64,000 nt of DNA from Brevundimonas huaxiensis (GTDB lineage: Bacteria; Pseudomonadota; Alphaproteobacteria; Caulobacterales; Caulobacteraceae): contig NZ_JABBJE010000010.1 in NCBI RefSeq assembly GCF_014218725.1, positions 23,568 to 87,567 on the forward strand. The letters are read 5' to 3'. Shown in pieces: positions 46,758 to 54,141 of the stretch (its first letter is position 1; every line of letters begins with the position of its first letter). The translations under genes and the position numbers were made by a program. Under the pieces are notes generated by a model. It was given only the letters and a program-made list of their open reading frames with translations, was not told the DNA's origin and made no database searches.

Positions 46758-46890
46758 GCGGCGATGGAACGGGATATGGCGGGACATTTGCCGCTATGTT
46801 CGGGCGTTCCAGATCGACACAGCGCAGGGCGCGGCATTTTCCTTGCGACCGTGTTACGCGTGAAGCCCACGACGAAGCCGCCTGACAGCA

Positions 46891-46922
46891 AAAACTCCGC
46901 CTGGGGAGGGGCGGGGTTTTGG
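46891..46922. terminator. Probable bidirectional terminator
   Basis: A stem (CTCCGCC/GGCGGGG with one mismatch) is flanked by AAAA and TTTT. It lies 21 bases beyond the stop of the minus-strand membrane protein at 46944. Confidence 0.6.
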
Positions 46923-46943
46923 AGGATTTCGTTGGCGTCCTAG

Positions 46944-47756
46944 CTATTCAGGACCGACCTGCTTTCCCCAAGCATCAACGCAGTCATCAACGCTTATCGA
47001 AAACGCCACCGGCGCGGCTATCGTCGGCGTGGTGTAGCTATAGCGAAAGCCTATCCCCATTCGCAGCATCTTGACCATATCGGGATTTCCGCACACCTGG
47101 CCGACAACCCTTGGTCGGAAAGACTCGATGTGGGAGGCCTCAAGGTTTTCCGACAGCGTGTAGTGATACACCCATGTTCGGCCCTCCGCCGTCATGTCAG
47201 TCATGGTTGTGATAGGGTCGAGTTTCTGCGGAACCATACCCCCCTTTGACTGCTCTACGACCGCGCGAAGTTCGCTCGCGAGCGGATCGATGGCAGAGGG
47301 TGATTCAACGCTAGGCGACCGGCGCTCATCATGGATGGCGAAGTTAATTCCGCCCACAATCATAGAGACGACAAACGAAACTCCGGCGGCAGCGGCCAAG
47401 ACGCCAACGCTTTCCCCAACCTTTCTGGCCGCATTCGCGCCGCGAGAGGCGGTTTTACCAAGGTGGGGATATTGGGTTGCATAGTGCGACCGTTTCAGGA
47501 AGTAAATCGCGCCGCCCAGCGCGCCAACCACGCCGAGAACCGCAAAGAGCACCTCGGGACCGTCGCCGCTGGCCTGACGAAGCGCTGCGGTCACAAGCCC
47601 GTCTCCCGCCGCGCTTTCTAGGGTCCCACTCGCCCAAAAAAGAGCTGCCCCCGTTTGTAAGCAAAGCCCGACGAGCAGCACTTCTCGCCAATATGCCCAG
47701 TATCGGTAACGCCAAACGCCATATAGCGCTGGCAGGGTAAACAGTAGACCCATCAC
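46944..47756 (-). CDS. Island A cargo: unknown integral membrane protein
   Basis: This is a 270-residue protein. It has four hydrophobic segments in the first 140 residues (LLFTLPALYGVWRY, WREVLLVGLCLQTGAALFW, VLFAVLGVVGALGGAIYFL, LAAAAGVSFVVSMIVGG), then a soluble C-terminal domain with a possible disulfide (Cys in GQVCGNPDM and DDC near the end) and the stretch TWVYHYTLSENLEASHIES. I do not recognise the family. Position next to the att site suggests cargo rather than core element function. Confidence 0.65.
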   Translation of the reverse strand: MMGLLFTLPALYGVWRYRYWAYWREVLLVGLCLQTGAALFWASGTLESAAGDGLVTAALRQASGDGPEVLFAVLGVVGALGGAIYFLKRSHYATQYPHLGKTASRGANAARKVGESVGVLAAAAGVSFVVSMIVGGINFAIHDERRSPSVESPSAIDPLASELRAVVEQSKGGMVPQKLDPITTMTDMTAEGRTWVYHYTLSENLEASHIESFRPRVVGQVCGNPDMVKMLRMGIGFRYSYTTPTIAAPVAFSISVDDCVDAWGKQVGPE

Positions 47757-48522
47757 TTAGCCCTCCCCCGAGGTTCAGCCGACATTCGGCTGTGAAAGCT
47801 ACGCCGCGCAGGAAACTATCGCCACCCTCTCCCGCGCGCGCACTGCCGCTGAAAGTCCCTGACACTTCGACTGGGTTTCTGCCGCCATCGCGTGCGTGCG
47901 CGAGCCTTCCCAATTTCGCGGCGTCTCGCGTGCGACTTCGGAGCCGGTGTCCGGCGTCACCCGCCCAGCGATTAGGCCCCCGCCTTCTATTCGCGCCCAC
48001 TTTGGATCAAGCGCCGGGCGTAGCGACGACCGAACTTGACGGAGAGCCTTCATCGGCAAGCCGCCGGCGACAGCCCCATGCTAACAAATGCTAACATTCA
48101 ATCCCAGGCCGGTGAGTTCAGCCTCCGCCGGGGCCGGTGGCCGCCCCTCTCGCCCCACGCCCAAACTGGGCTGGGTAAATCACAACGTCACGGCCCAAAT
48201 TGGTGACACCACCGCAGAAAGCCTCTCTCCCCTCCCGTCGGCGCGGCGCACGGCAAAGGAACCTGATAAAACCAGAGCCTGCGCAGCCAGAACATCACCG
48301 TGAAAGGCGTGCGTTGCCGTCCCCTAATGTTGAAAAAAGTTGAGGTTCTCGAACGCCGGATCGAAGCCTAACGGGCCATCAAGCGATGATGATGAATGAT
48401 GATGAGGTCCCAGGTCATCTTCACGCGGCGAACGCTGCATCTTGCGCGAGAGCGGCCCCAGAGACATAACCTTGATCGTCAAAACGGGGGCCGATCAGGC
48501 ACTTCAGGCTGAAGGGGTTTAG
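47757..48522. other. Intergenic stretch in island A, 766 bases, no supported gene
   Basis: Short ORFs exist on both strands (for example 47799-48059 minus) but lack ribosome sites, known motifs or coherent codon use. The stretch contains TGCTAACAAATGCTAACATT (48082-48101, a direct repeat of TGCTAACA) and a GATGATGATGAATGATGATG tract near 48387. It may hold promoter or unknown non-coding sequence. Confidence 0.4.
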
Positions 48523-49035
48523 ATGATAGCGATTTTAGGCGCTGCACTTTTGCTAGCCCCAATGGCTCCAGCTCAAAGCACCGAATTCTACAGTGATGGC
48601 GAAAACTTCGTGTATCGCGAGACCCAGTCTTGCGCATGGTATGTAGACCAACCGGAGGATGCCATGCTGCGCCTCTCCTACAGAAACTACAGTGGAGAGG
48701 TGTTCTTCGCCGCTGTAGGTGGCCCTTGGAATGTTATTGAGGTCGGGGAAATGCGTATGGTCAGCATCTCTACTGATAAAACAGGCCTCACACGACATGC
48801 CTTCATCACGGAAGGCTTTATTCAGCCAGGAGACGACAACCGCCGTGGCTTGGCAGGCCAGCAGGGAGAGGAGCTCTTGTCGCTGCTCCGGAGTGCTCAG
48901 GCTGTCACCATCTTCTTGGATAACGGGCCTCAGGCTACTTATCAGCTTACCGGCATGGATGTTGCCATGGACAAGCTCAAAACGTGTAGCCGAACCTACT
49001 TCAACACCGCGCCCGCTATTGGTTTGCTGAAATGA
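48523..49035 (+). CDS. Island A cargo: secreted hypothetical protein
   Basis: This 170-residue protein has a signal peptide (MIAILGAALLLAPMAPAQS). The mature part is beta-rich with two cysteines (SCAWYVDQ, KTCSRTYF) that could form a disulfide. Base composition is visibly lower in GC than the host genes, indicating transfer. It is translationally coupled (ATGA) to the next secreted protein. The function is unknown. Confidence 0.65.
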   Translation: MIAILGAALLLAPMAPAQSTEFYSDGENFVYRETQSCAWYVDQPEDAMLRLSYRNYSGEVFFAAVGGPWNVIEVGEMRMVSISTDKTGLTRHAFITEGFIQPGDDNRRGLAGQQGEELLSLLRSAQAVTIFLDNGPQATYQLTGMDVAMDKLKTCSRTYFNTAPAIGLLK

Positions 49036-49352
49036 TTGTATTGGCCTTTTCTTTGGCTTTGGCTTTCGGGGGAGAGAGAAGTCCGCCGAACAGCCCGGAG
49101 AATGTAGCCGCGCGAAGAGCGTTGGTCTCGTGTGTAGAGCGGGCAGCGTCTCGGTTGGAACGTAGCCGTGAGGCCGCAAACATCGTGGCTGATGCCGCCA
49201 TTACCGCGTGCCGCGCAGAGCGAGAGACCGTGAGGCGGGTGGCCGCAGGCGATGACTGGCGATACGAAGCGGTGCTTATGCCGAAGGTTGATGAACACCT
49301 CCGTCAACTGGCCCAGGCCCGCGTCGTCACGATTCGCGCAAACCGCCCCTGA
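49032..49352 (+). CDS. Island A cargo: small secreted hypothetical protein
   Basis: This 106-residue protein has a short signal (MIVLAFSLALAFGG). It overlaps the preceding stop codon by four bases. The body is helical with two cysteines (SCVERAASRLERSRE, ITACRAERE). It is probably co-secreted with its upstream partner. The function is unknown. Confidence 0.6.
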   Translation: MIVLAFSLALAFGGERSPPNSPENVAARRALVSCVERAASRLERSREAANIVADAAITACRAERETVRRVAAGDDWRYEAVLMPKVDEHLRQLAQARVVTIRANRP

Positions 49353-49517
49353 CGCTTCGCCCCAATCGTGCGGACTATGGGGAAGGTCGGTCCGGCCCGC
49401 TACGCTGGACTGATGGCTGCGCGGGCCGAACCTTGCACTAGGTGCTAGCCTTGCCCTAAGGAGCCACAGCCCCTTGCCGAAGCCGCCCCCGAAAACATAG
49501 CCTATGGCTAGATGTAT

Positions 49518-49680
49518 ATGTGTCCGAAAATAGGGGACCGTGAAGCCGCTGAAAACGCGTCGACGGTCCGAATATAGGGGACCGTGAAGGCTGAAAAGGC
49601 CGCATCTGCAGCCTCGCTGTCCGAAAATAGGGGACCCACACGGGGCTATTTGGGGACCGTAATTTTCTTTTCGGACGGTG
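49518..49680. repeat. Cluster of GTCC-N9-GGAC hyphenated palindromes
   Basis: Three near-identical units contain GTCCGAAAATAGGGGAC (one has AATATA): 49522-49538, 49566-49582 and 49619-49635, so start-to-start distances are 44 and 53. A degenerate fourth lies at 49646-49660 (CTATTTGGGGACCGT), and an inverted half GTCCGAAAAG begins at 49676 on the minus strand. The units start inside the last codons of the neighbouring helix-turn-helix gene and extend past its stop in different reading frames. Confidence 0.8.
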
Positions 49681-50068
49681 GTTCCGGCCTCCAGCGCATG
49701 AACGCTTTTGTCTCTCTGCCCCCCGTCCGGTCGCATCGCGCGACGGTCAACCGCCACTCGCTCGCATGACGTACTTTTAGGCTGAAACCACCCGCTACGG
49801 CGCACTCGATAAAGCCCAACCTCTGGAGTTCGTCCAAGGCGCGCTTGGCGGTGTCCTTGTTGATCCGGCACCGCTCCGCCGCATCGCGGACGGAAAGGGC
49901 CAGGAAGCCGTTATTCTTGCCATTGTATCGGCGCGCGACCTCCAGATAAACCGCGCGTGCGTTGGCCGTCAGGCAGCCCCATGCTTCGCTTTCGAGCATG
50001 AACCAATGAAGCTGGAGGAAGGGAGAGCCGGACTTGGACCGGCCCTTGTTGTTATGGCGAACGGGCAT
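49646..50068 (-). CDS. Winged-helix/helix-turn-helix protein, possible replication or maintenance factor of island A
   Basis: This is a 140-residue protein. Residues about 15-110 form a winged-helix domain (FLQLHWFMLESEAW, LEVARRYNGKNNGFLALS, INKDTAKRALDELQRLGFIE) and ASEWRLT follows. Similar small proteins occur in alphaproteobacterial integrative elements and resemble plasmid initiator winged helices. The C-terminus (EKKITVPK) is encoded by the first unit of the GTCC-N9-GGAC repeat cluster, so the protein could bind that cluster. This functional link is inference. Confidence 0.7.
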   Translation of the reverse strand: MPVRHNNKGRSKSGSPFLQLHWFMLESEAWGCLTANARAVYLEVARRYNGKNNGFLALSVRDAAERCRINKDTAKRALDELQRLGFIECAVAGGFSLKVRHASEWRLTVARCDRTGGRETKAFMRWRPEPPSEKKITVPK

Positions 50069-50098
50069 CGAGTGTCGCAGGGTAGCGGCAACAGCCGC

Positions 50099-50368
50099 TT
50101 AACCCGTCGCGCTCCCTTCCTTCAGCAGCCCCAGGGCGCGGGCCGTGGCCTCCGCCTCGGCCACCGCCGCGACCAGATCAGGAAGGGCCTCGACCGGCAG
50201 GGAAACCCCTCTCTTGGTCGGGCCGCGCACCACCGTCGCCCCCAGCTTGTCATCCGCCCATGTCCGCAGATCGACGCGGGCCAGATTGTTGACGGTTTCC
50301 AGCGTCAGCCGGACCTCCGCCGCGTCCCCCTTGGGCAGGGTCCGCACCGTGACAGGAAGCCCGCTCAT
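50099..50368 (-). CDS. Small PC4-like/unknown protein of island A
   Basis: This 89-residue protein has the stretch RVDLRTWADDKLGATVVRGPTKRGVSL, followed by a helix (EALPDLVAAVAEAEATARAL), reminiscent of the PC4/YdbC single-strand-binding fold. The match is tentative. Its start overlaps the stop of the upstream gene (ATGA), indicating a shared transcript. Confidence 0.55.
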   Translation of the reverse strand: MSGLPVTVRTLPKGDAAEVRLTLETVNNLARVDLRTWADDKLGATVVRGPTKRGVSLPVEALPDLVAAVAEAEATARALGLLKEGSATG

Positions 50369-50766
50369 GCCGCGCCCCTCGCCACCACCGCCACCGCACC
50401 GGCCAGAATGTAGCGGCCGACGCGGGCGTCACCGGCTTCCTCCCATTGCGTCAGGATCGTAAAGCCAAGCTGGCGCAGTTCGTGGACGTAGTGCGACGTG
50501 CGACGCGCCCAGCCCAAGGGCGACGCCTCGCCCGCCGTGACGCCTCTGCTTCCGCACTGTATCAACAGCGCGAGGGTTTGCGCCAAGCGCCCCTCAACGG
50601 TCAGCGTCCGGTCATCCAGCCGCACCGTCAGGCTGGCCTTGCTGGCCTTGCTGGCCTTGCTGGCCTTGGCGGTGGTGTTATGTTCGGAACGCCCCGCAGC
50701 CCGCGAAGCATCCCGAACCCCGTCAGCCGTGCGACCGGCGGCGGGGTTCATCTTTTCCGGGGCCAT
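50365..50766 (-). CDS. Winged-helix-like protein with a KAS repeat linker
   Basis: This 133-residue protein has a disordered N-terminus (about 35 residues), then a four-fold Lys-Ala-Ser repeat, and then a domain with LAQTLALLIQCGSRGVTAGEASPLGWARRTSHYV and GFTILTQWEEAGDARVGRYIL, which looks like a winged helix. The repeat is encoded by a perfect 9-base tandem repeat (50632-50667), which can change copy number by slippage without shifting frame. The function is unknown; it is probably DNA binding. Confidence 0.6.
   Translation of the reverse strand: MAPEKMNPAAGRTADGVRDASRAAGRSEHNTTAKASKASKASKASLTVRLDDRTLTVEGRLAQTLALLIQCGSRGVTAGEASPLGWARRTSHYVHELRQLGFTILTQWEEAGDARVGRYILAGAVAVVARGAA
50632..50667. 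repeat. Four-copy 9-base tandem repeat inside the winged-helix gene
   Basis: GCTGGCCTT repeats exactly four times and encodes Lys-Ala-Ser x4 on the minus strand. Copy-number change would lengthen or shorten the linker in frame. Confidence 0.85.
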
Positions 50767-50768
50767 CT

Positions 50769-50966
50769 TTATGCGGCCTCCCCGGCGGTCAGGCGGTCAA
50801 AGAACGCGTCCAGGGCGTCGCGCCGGATCATCCGGCGACCACCGACGCGCAGGGAGGGAAGTTCCTCGGACTGGATCAGGCGATACAGGCGGGACCGGGA
50901 GAACCCGGAATAGGCCACCGCGTCGGGAATGGTGAAGGCGACAGGGGCGACGGGCTGAACGGCCAT
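50769..50966 (-). CDS. AlpA/excisionase-type helix-turn-helix protein
   Basis: This is a 65-residue MerR-like single-domain protein: FTIPDAVAYSGFSRSRLYRLIQSEE, then LPSLRVGGRRMIRRDALDAFF. This is the HTH_17/AlpA pattern used by element excisionases and integrase regulators. GGAGC lies 8 bases before ATG 50966. It probably directs excision of island A together with the integrase at 52550. Confidence 0.8.
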   Translation of the reverse strand: MAVQPVAPVAFTIPDAVAYSGFSRSRLYRLIQSEELPSLRVGGRRMIRRDALDAFFDRLTAGEAA

Positions 50967-51079
50967 TTCATCTTGCTCCGCTGCATCGCGGGGCGGCCCA
51001 TTCCGTCCCGTCGCTGCATCGCGTCAGGAATGGGAAGGTTCGCGGGCAACCGGCAGCGTTAGACCGACGACAAGCCCGG

Positions 51080-51721
51080 CTAACCGTCGATTTGACGGGG
51101 GTTGATACGGGTGGAGCGAGGCCGCTTTTCTTTAGTTCCCCCCGGCAGCGTCACCCAAGCGAACAGCGGAGCGATAAGCTTCTCAACCGATCTTTGGTCA
51201 CGTTCTAGCTGGAGCGCCACCCGCCGCGCGCAAGCGGTTTGCGTCGTCTTCGGATTGACCAGAATGTCCGCCTTTGCAGCTTCCCTCACCGGGTCAGCAC
51301 GGGCCATTCGCGCCTTAGTGGCCGGACGTGTCCGGTTTTGTGCGGACTTTAGCAGCGGCGCAGCTTCAGCCTTTGCAACCGCATAGCCCAGCGCAACAGC
51401 CATATCTAACAGATACGCCACATCTTCCGGGGTTCGGGGAAACGGCTCGTCGTAGAGGGCGGACCAAGGGGGCGTTAAACCGTCAAGCGCGTCCCAAGCT
51501 AGGTTCGCCCATTCGACGCCTTCGCCGGTGCTCCCAATAGAATCTCTCAGCCGCTCCAGGCGGCGGGTTATCTTGTCGTAGGAAACACGAAAGTCGCCGA
51601 CAAATTCATCTAGCCCGTCGTCACCGGCGTAGATATGAGGCGAGGCTGGCCCCATCGCGTCGCGGGCGTTGAAGAAGATGGACTCCTCGATTTTTTCGAC
51701 AGTGCCGTCGGGTCGCGTCAC
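51080..51721 (-). CDS. Unknown island A protein
   Basis: This is 213 residues from GTG 51721, immediately after the stop of the upstream gene; an overlapping start at 51850 would add 43 residues read over that gene. The C-terminal part is rich in Arg/Lys/Ala (NRTRPATKARMARADPV, RRVALQLERDQRSVEKL) and could bind DNA. VAYLLDMAVALGYAVAKAEA is helical. No family is recognised. It is in the same transcript as 51724-52478. Confidence 0.55.
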   Translation of the reverse strand: MTRPDGTVEKIEESIFFNARDAMGPASPHIYAGDDGLDEFVGDFRVSYDKITRRLERLRDSIGSTGEGVEWANLAWDALDGLTPPWSALYDEPFPRTPEDVAYLLDMAVALGYAVAKAEAAPLLKSAQNRTRPATKARMARADPVREAAKADILVNPKTTQTACARRVALQLERDQRSVEKLIAPLFAWVTLPGGTKEKRPRSTRINPRQIDG

Positions 51722-51723
51722 AA

Positions 51724-52143
51724 CTAAATGCGCCTCAAGAGAATAGGCGTCGTGCGGGTCCACATAGGGCGGCCTTCCCCCCCCCGATACAAGCGCATCA
51801 GCCGATCCACCGTTACACGGTCGCCAGGGTAAACTTGTGTGACGCCCCAACCCAGTTCGTTTGCCCCGCTAGTCACATAACTAGCCGCCGCTTCGGCATC
51901 GCCATCAAACAGCGTGCGGTCCCGGGGGAACGCAATTCCGAAAGGCCGCGCGCCGCCGGGGGCGTGCCATTCCTCGGCGCTTGGTAGTTTCTCGTGGCGA
52001 AGATCGAACACGACGCCCTCAACCTCACCGAAACGCGGCCCGTCGAGTATGGCCTGAAAGCGCGCGCAAGCGTCGGCAGCTACGTCATACTCGGGCCTCA
52101 GAAAAATTGGGTCGCCGCCGTTCTCCTCCTCGGCTCCGCTCAC
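51724..52143 (-). CDS. Unknown island A protein
   Basis: This 139-residue protein is acidic at its N-terminus (MSGAEEENGGDPIFLRPEYD) with the later segment GWGVTQVYPGDRVTVDRLMRLY. It overlaps the upstream gene's stop by 4 bases. No domain is recognised. Confidence 0.55.
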   Translation of the reverse strand: MSGAEEENGGDPIFLRPEYDVAADACARFQAILDGPRFGEVEGVVFDLRHEKLPSAEEWHAPGGARPFGIAFPRDRTLFDGDAEAAASYVTSGANELGWGVTQVYPGDRVTVDRLMRLYRGGEGRPMWTRTTPILLRRI

Positions 52144-52478
52144 GCCTCCGCCCTCCCCATTGCGCCCTGCCCCTCCATAAAGGCGACAATGCCGTCGATC
52201 ATGGCGGCGCGGTCGATGCGATACATGGCGCCCCCCAGAACGGCCTCGCGAACCACCGTCCGAAGCTTCACCGTCGCGGCGACGTGGCTGTCACAGGGGG
52301 CCTTGGCTATGCGCGCCTCAAACTCCGCAGCCTCATCACATAGCGCGTCGGTCGCTTCGTCATTCATCAGGGCGGCGGAGGCTTCCCGCGTCAGGCGCGT
52401 AGCTTCGCGCTCCCAAAACAGCAGCCGCTTGGCGTTGGCCTCGGGCGTGGCGGCGACGGTCATGTCGGCGGTGGTCAT
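52140..52478 (-). CDS. Unknown helical island A protein
   Basis: This is a 112-residue, all-helical, Ala/Glu-rich protein (LLFWEREATRLTREASAALM, ATDALCDEAAEFEARIAK). It is first in the operon leading down to the excisionase and winged-helix genes. A palindromic operator-like region lies just upstream at 52511. Confidence 0.55.
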   Translation of the reverse strand: MTTADMTVAATPEANAKRLLFWEREATRLTREASAALMNDEATDALCDEAAEFEARIAKAPCDSHVAATVKLRTVVREAVLGGAMYRIDRAAMIDGIVAFMEGQGAMGRAEA

Positions 52479-52510
52479 GTTCGTTTCCCCCAGGGTCAGA
52501 TTGGAAAGCT

Positions 52511-52538
52511 ATTGGCGCTAACGGCGCCAATGGCGCTA
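52511..52538. promoter_or_regulatory. Operator-like palindrome upstream of the island A operon
   Basis: ATTGGCGC-TAACG-GCGCCAAT is a perfect 8-base inverted repeat (52511-52531), followed by a second TGGCGCTA (52531-52538), a direct repeat of 52513-52520. It sits between the integrase 3' end and the start of the 52478 gene. Confidence 0.5.
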
Positions 52539-52549
52539 TTGGCATGGCG

Positions 52550-53767
52550 TCAGTTTGCACGGCGGATCGGGGTGACGTTGGACCCGGCGGCTTTCGGCTC
52601 ACAGAACCGCGCCCAGGCGTCCATCATCTTGCGGCGCTTCTCTAGGGCATCGCCGCGCCGATAGGCCCGCTCCGTGGCATCCCCGACGACGTGCGCCAGG
52701 GCAGCCTCCGCCAGTTCACGCGGGAAGGTTGACGCCTCGCCCGCCCAGTCCCGAAAGCTCGACCGGAAGCCGTGCGGGGTCAGTTCGCCGCTCTTGAACC
52801 CCATGCGCTTCAGCAGGGCGTCAAAAGCCGCATCCGACAGGCTGGCCCCGGACTTGATACCGGGAAACACCACCGCATCAGGCTCGCCGGATGACAGGTC
52901 GCGGGCCATCTCCAGTATTTCGACCGCGCGCGCCGACAGCGGAACACGGTGGTCGCGCCCCGCCTTCATCCGGTCAGCGGGAACGGTCCAGACCTTCGCC
53001 GCCAGATCAATCTCCGCCCAGGTCGCGCCCCGAACCTCGCCGGATCGTGCGGCGGTGTAGATTGCAAACTCCAGCGCCATAGCCGCCACCGCGTCGCGCT
53101 CCCGCAGATCAGCGACAAACCCCGGCACCTTCTCAAACGGCAGCGCCGCGTGATGGCCTCGCGTCAGTTTCTGGCGCTTGGGCAGCAGATGATCGAGATG
53201 GCCCCGCCAGCGCGCCGGGTTCTCGCCGGATCGAAAACCCTTGGCCTTGGCCGCGTCTAGAACCCGCTCAATCCGGCCGCGAAGGCGGGACGCCGTTTCC
53301 GGCTTGGTCGCCCATATCGGTTTCAGCACGGCCAGAACGTCGGCCGTCTCGACCGCATCAACCCGGATCGGCCGCAGCTTGGCGGCGTCGTTCTCCAGCG
53401 TCGTCTTCCATTGCGCCCGATGCTTCTCATTGCGCCATTGCGGTCCCAGGTCAGCAACCAGCCGGTCGGCCATCTCCCCGAACGTCGGAACCGTTTGGTC
53501 TGCGCGCTTGGCCTCCAGCGGGTTAAGGCCGTCGGCCAGCAGCTTGCGGGCGTCACCGGCCCGTTCGCGAGCCTTCGCCAGCGTCACCGACGCCGCAGCG
53601 CCCAGGCCCATGTCCACAAGCCGCCCATGCCACTTGAAGCGGAACACCCACTTTCGGGACTGGCCTTGGCCGACGACCAGATACAGGCCCCCGCCGTCGC
53701 TGTAGCGCCCCGGCTCGGCAATCGTCGCCGCAGCCCTCGGGGGAAGTTTGTGAATAGCCCGCGCCAT
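52550..53767 (-). CDS. Tyrosine integrase of island A (DUF4102 type)
   Basis: This 405-residue protein has an N-terminal DUF4102 arm-binding domain (AEPGRYSDGGGLYLVV) and a catalytic domain with Arg in ARSGEVRGATW, the HxxR box HGFRSSFRDWAGE, LAHVVGDATERAY and the Tyr nucleophile in ERAYRRG. It is located 177 bases inside the right att site and catalyses integration into tRNA-Ser. It is clearly related to the integrase of island B (54142). Confidence 0.94.
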   Translation of the reverse strand: MARAIHKLPPRAAATIAEPGRYSDGGGLYLVVGQGQSRKWVFRFKWHGRLVDMGLGAAASVTLAKARERAGDARKLLADGLNPLEAKRADQTVPTFGEMADRLVADLGPQWRNEKHRAQWKTTLENDAAKLRPIRVDAVETADVLAVLKPIWATKPETASRLRGRIERVLDAAKAKGFRSGENPARWRGHLDHLLPKRQKLTRGHHAALPFEKVPGFVADLRERDAVAAMALEFAIYTAARSGEVRGATWAEIDLAAKVWTVPADRMKAGRDHRVPLSARAVEILEMARDLSSGEPDAVVFPGIKSGASLSDAAFDALLKRMGFKSGELTPHGFRSSFRDWAGEASTFPRELAEAALAHVVGDATERAYRRGDALEKRRKMMDAWARFCEPKAAGSNVTPIRRAN

Positions 53768-53801
53768 GTCCGGCCCCTCGACCAGTAGGGACCGAAAACC
53801 T

Positions 53802-53828
53802 CAGTCCCTACTCTAGTCCCTACTTTGT
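53802..53828 (+). repeat. Right copy of the 27-base terminal direct repeat of island A
   Basis: It is identical to 46731-46757 in the same orientation. An inverted GTAGGGAC lies just to the left at 53785-53792. The similarity continues beyond the 27 bases (both copies are followed by a CGGGACATTT stretch). Confidence 0.7.
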
Positions 53829-53943
53829 TCTGCGAATATGCGGGACATTTTGGGATAACGCCAGACGGCCTATCTATCTAAAGCCTGATTTCACGGCACT
53901 ATTTCAAACAGTCGGGGACGGGCTGAAACAGGGGTTTACCGGA

Positions 53944-53960
53944 CTCTCTGTCCGCCACAC
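53944..53960 (+). other. Attachment site between islands A and B
   Basis: This is an exact copy of the 17 bases at the 3' end of tRNA-Ser (CTCTCTGTCCGCCACAC). It forms the right end of island A and the left end of island B, which has its own integrase starting 182 bases later. Confidence 0.85.
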
Positions 53961-54059
53961 CCACGCCCTCCAATGTCACCGCTTGCCAACCCAGCGTCCC
54001 GCTGCGCAAGGATTTGCGCCTCAAGCCCGTCATCGCTGGACGGGACGCGAACCGCTCAT

Positions 54060-54089
54060 CTTAGGGCGGGACTTAGGGCGAGCTTAGGG
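54060..54089 (+). repeat. Three CTTAGGG direct repeats upstream of integrase B
   Basis: CTTAGGG occurs at 54060-54066, 54072-54078 and 54083-54089, spaced about one helical turn. They lie between the att site and the integrase gene, where arm-type integrase sites are expected. The 53961-54059 stretch holds nothing else recognised. Confidence 0.55.
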
Positions 54090-54141
54090 TGGCGACCGCT
54101 TCTGTCGTCGGCGTATGTTCTCCTTACGTTCTGGAGAGGCC

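Larger units (their letters stand above)
46664..53960. mobile_element. Island A: 7.3-kb tRNA-Ser-integrated element
   Basis: It is bounded by 17-base direct repeats at the 3' end of tRNA-Ser. A tyrosine integrase gene lies at the right end, pointing inward from the right att site. Inside are an AlpA/excisionase-like gene, two winged-helix proteins, a PC4-like protein, three unknown ORFs, a repeat cluster, two secreted proteins and a membrane protein. No transfer or capsid genes were recognised, so it is a non-conjugative integrative element, possibly mobilised in trans. Confidence 0.85.

Noticed and set aside
47799..48059. Minus-strand 86-codon ORF in island A
   Set aside because: No ribosome site, no motif, and a competing open frame on the other strand; codon use is not convincing.
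49518..49637. CRISPR array
   Set aside because: Only three short (17-20 base) units with unequal spacing (44, 53) and no cas genes.
49456..49641. Minus-strand 61-codon ORF with VPYFRT-like repeats
   Set aside because: The repeated peptides arise from DNA repeats lying in different frames; no ribosome site. Treated as a DNA repeat cluster rather than a protein.
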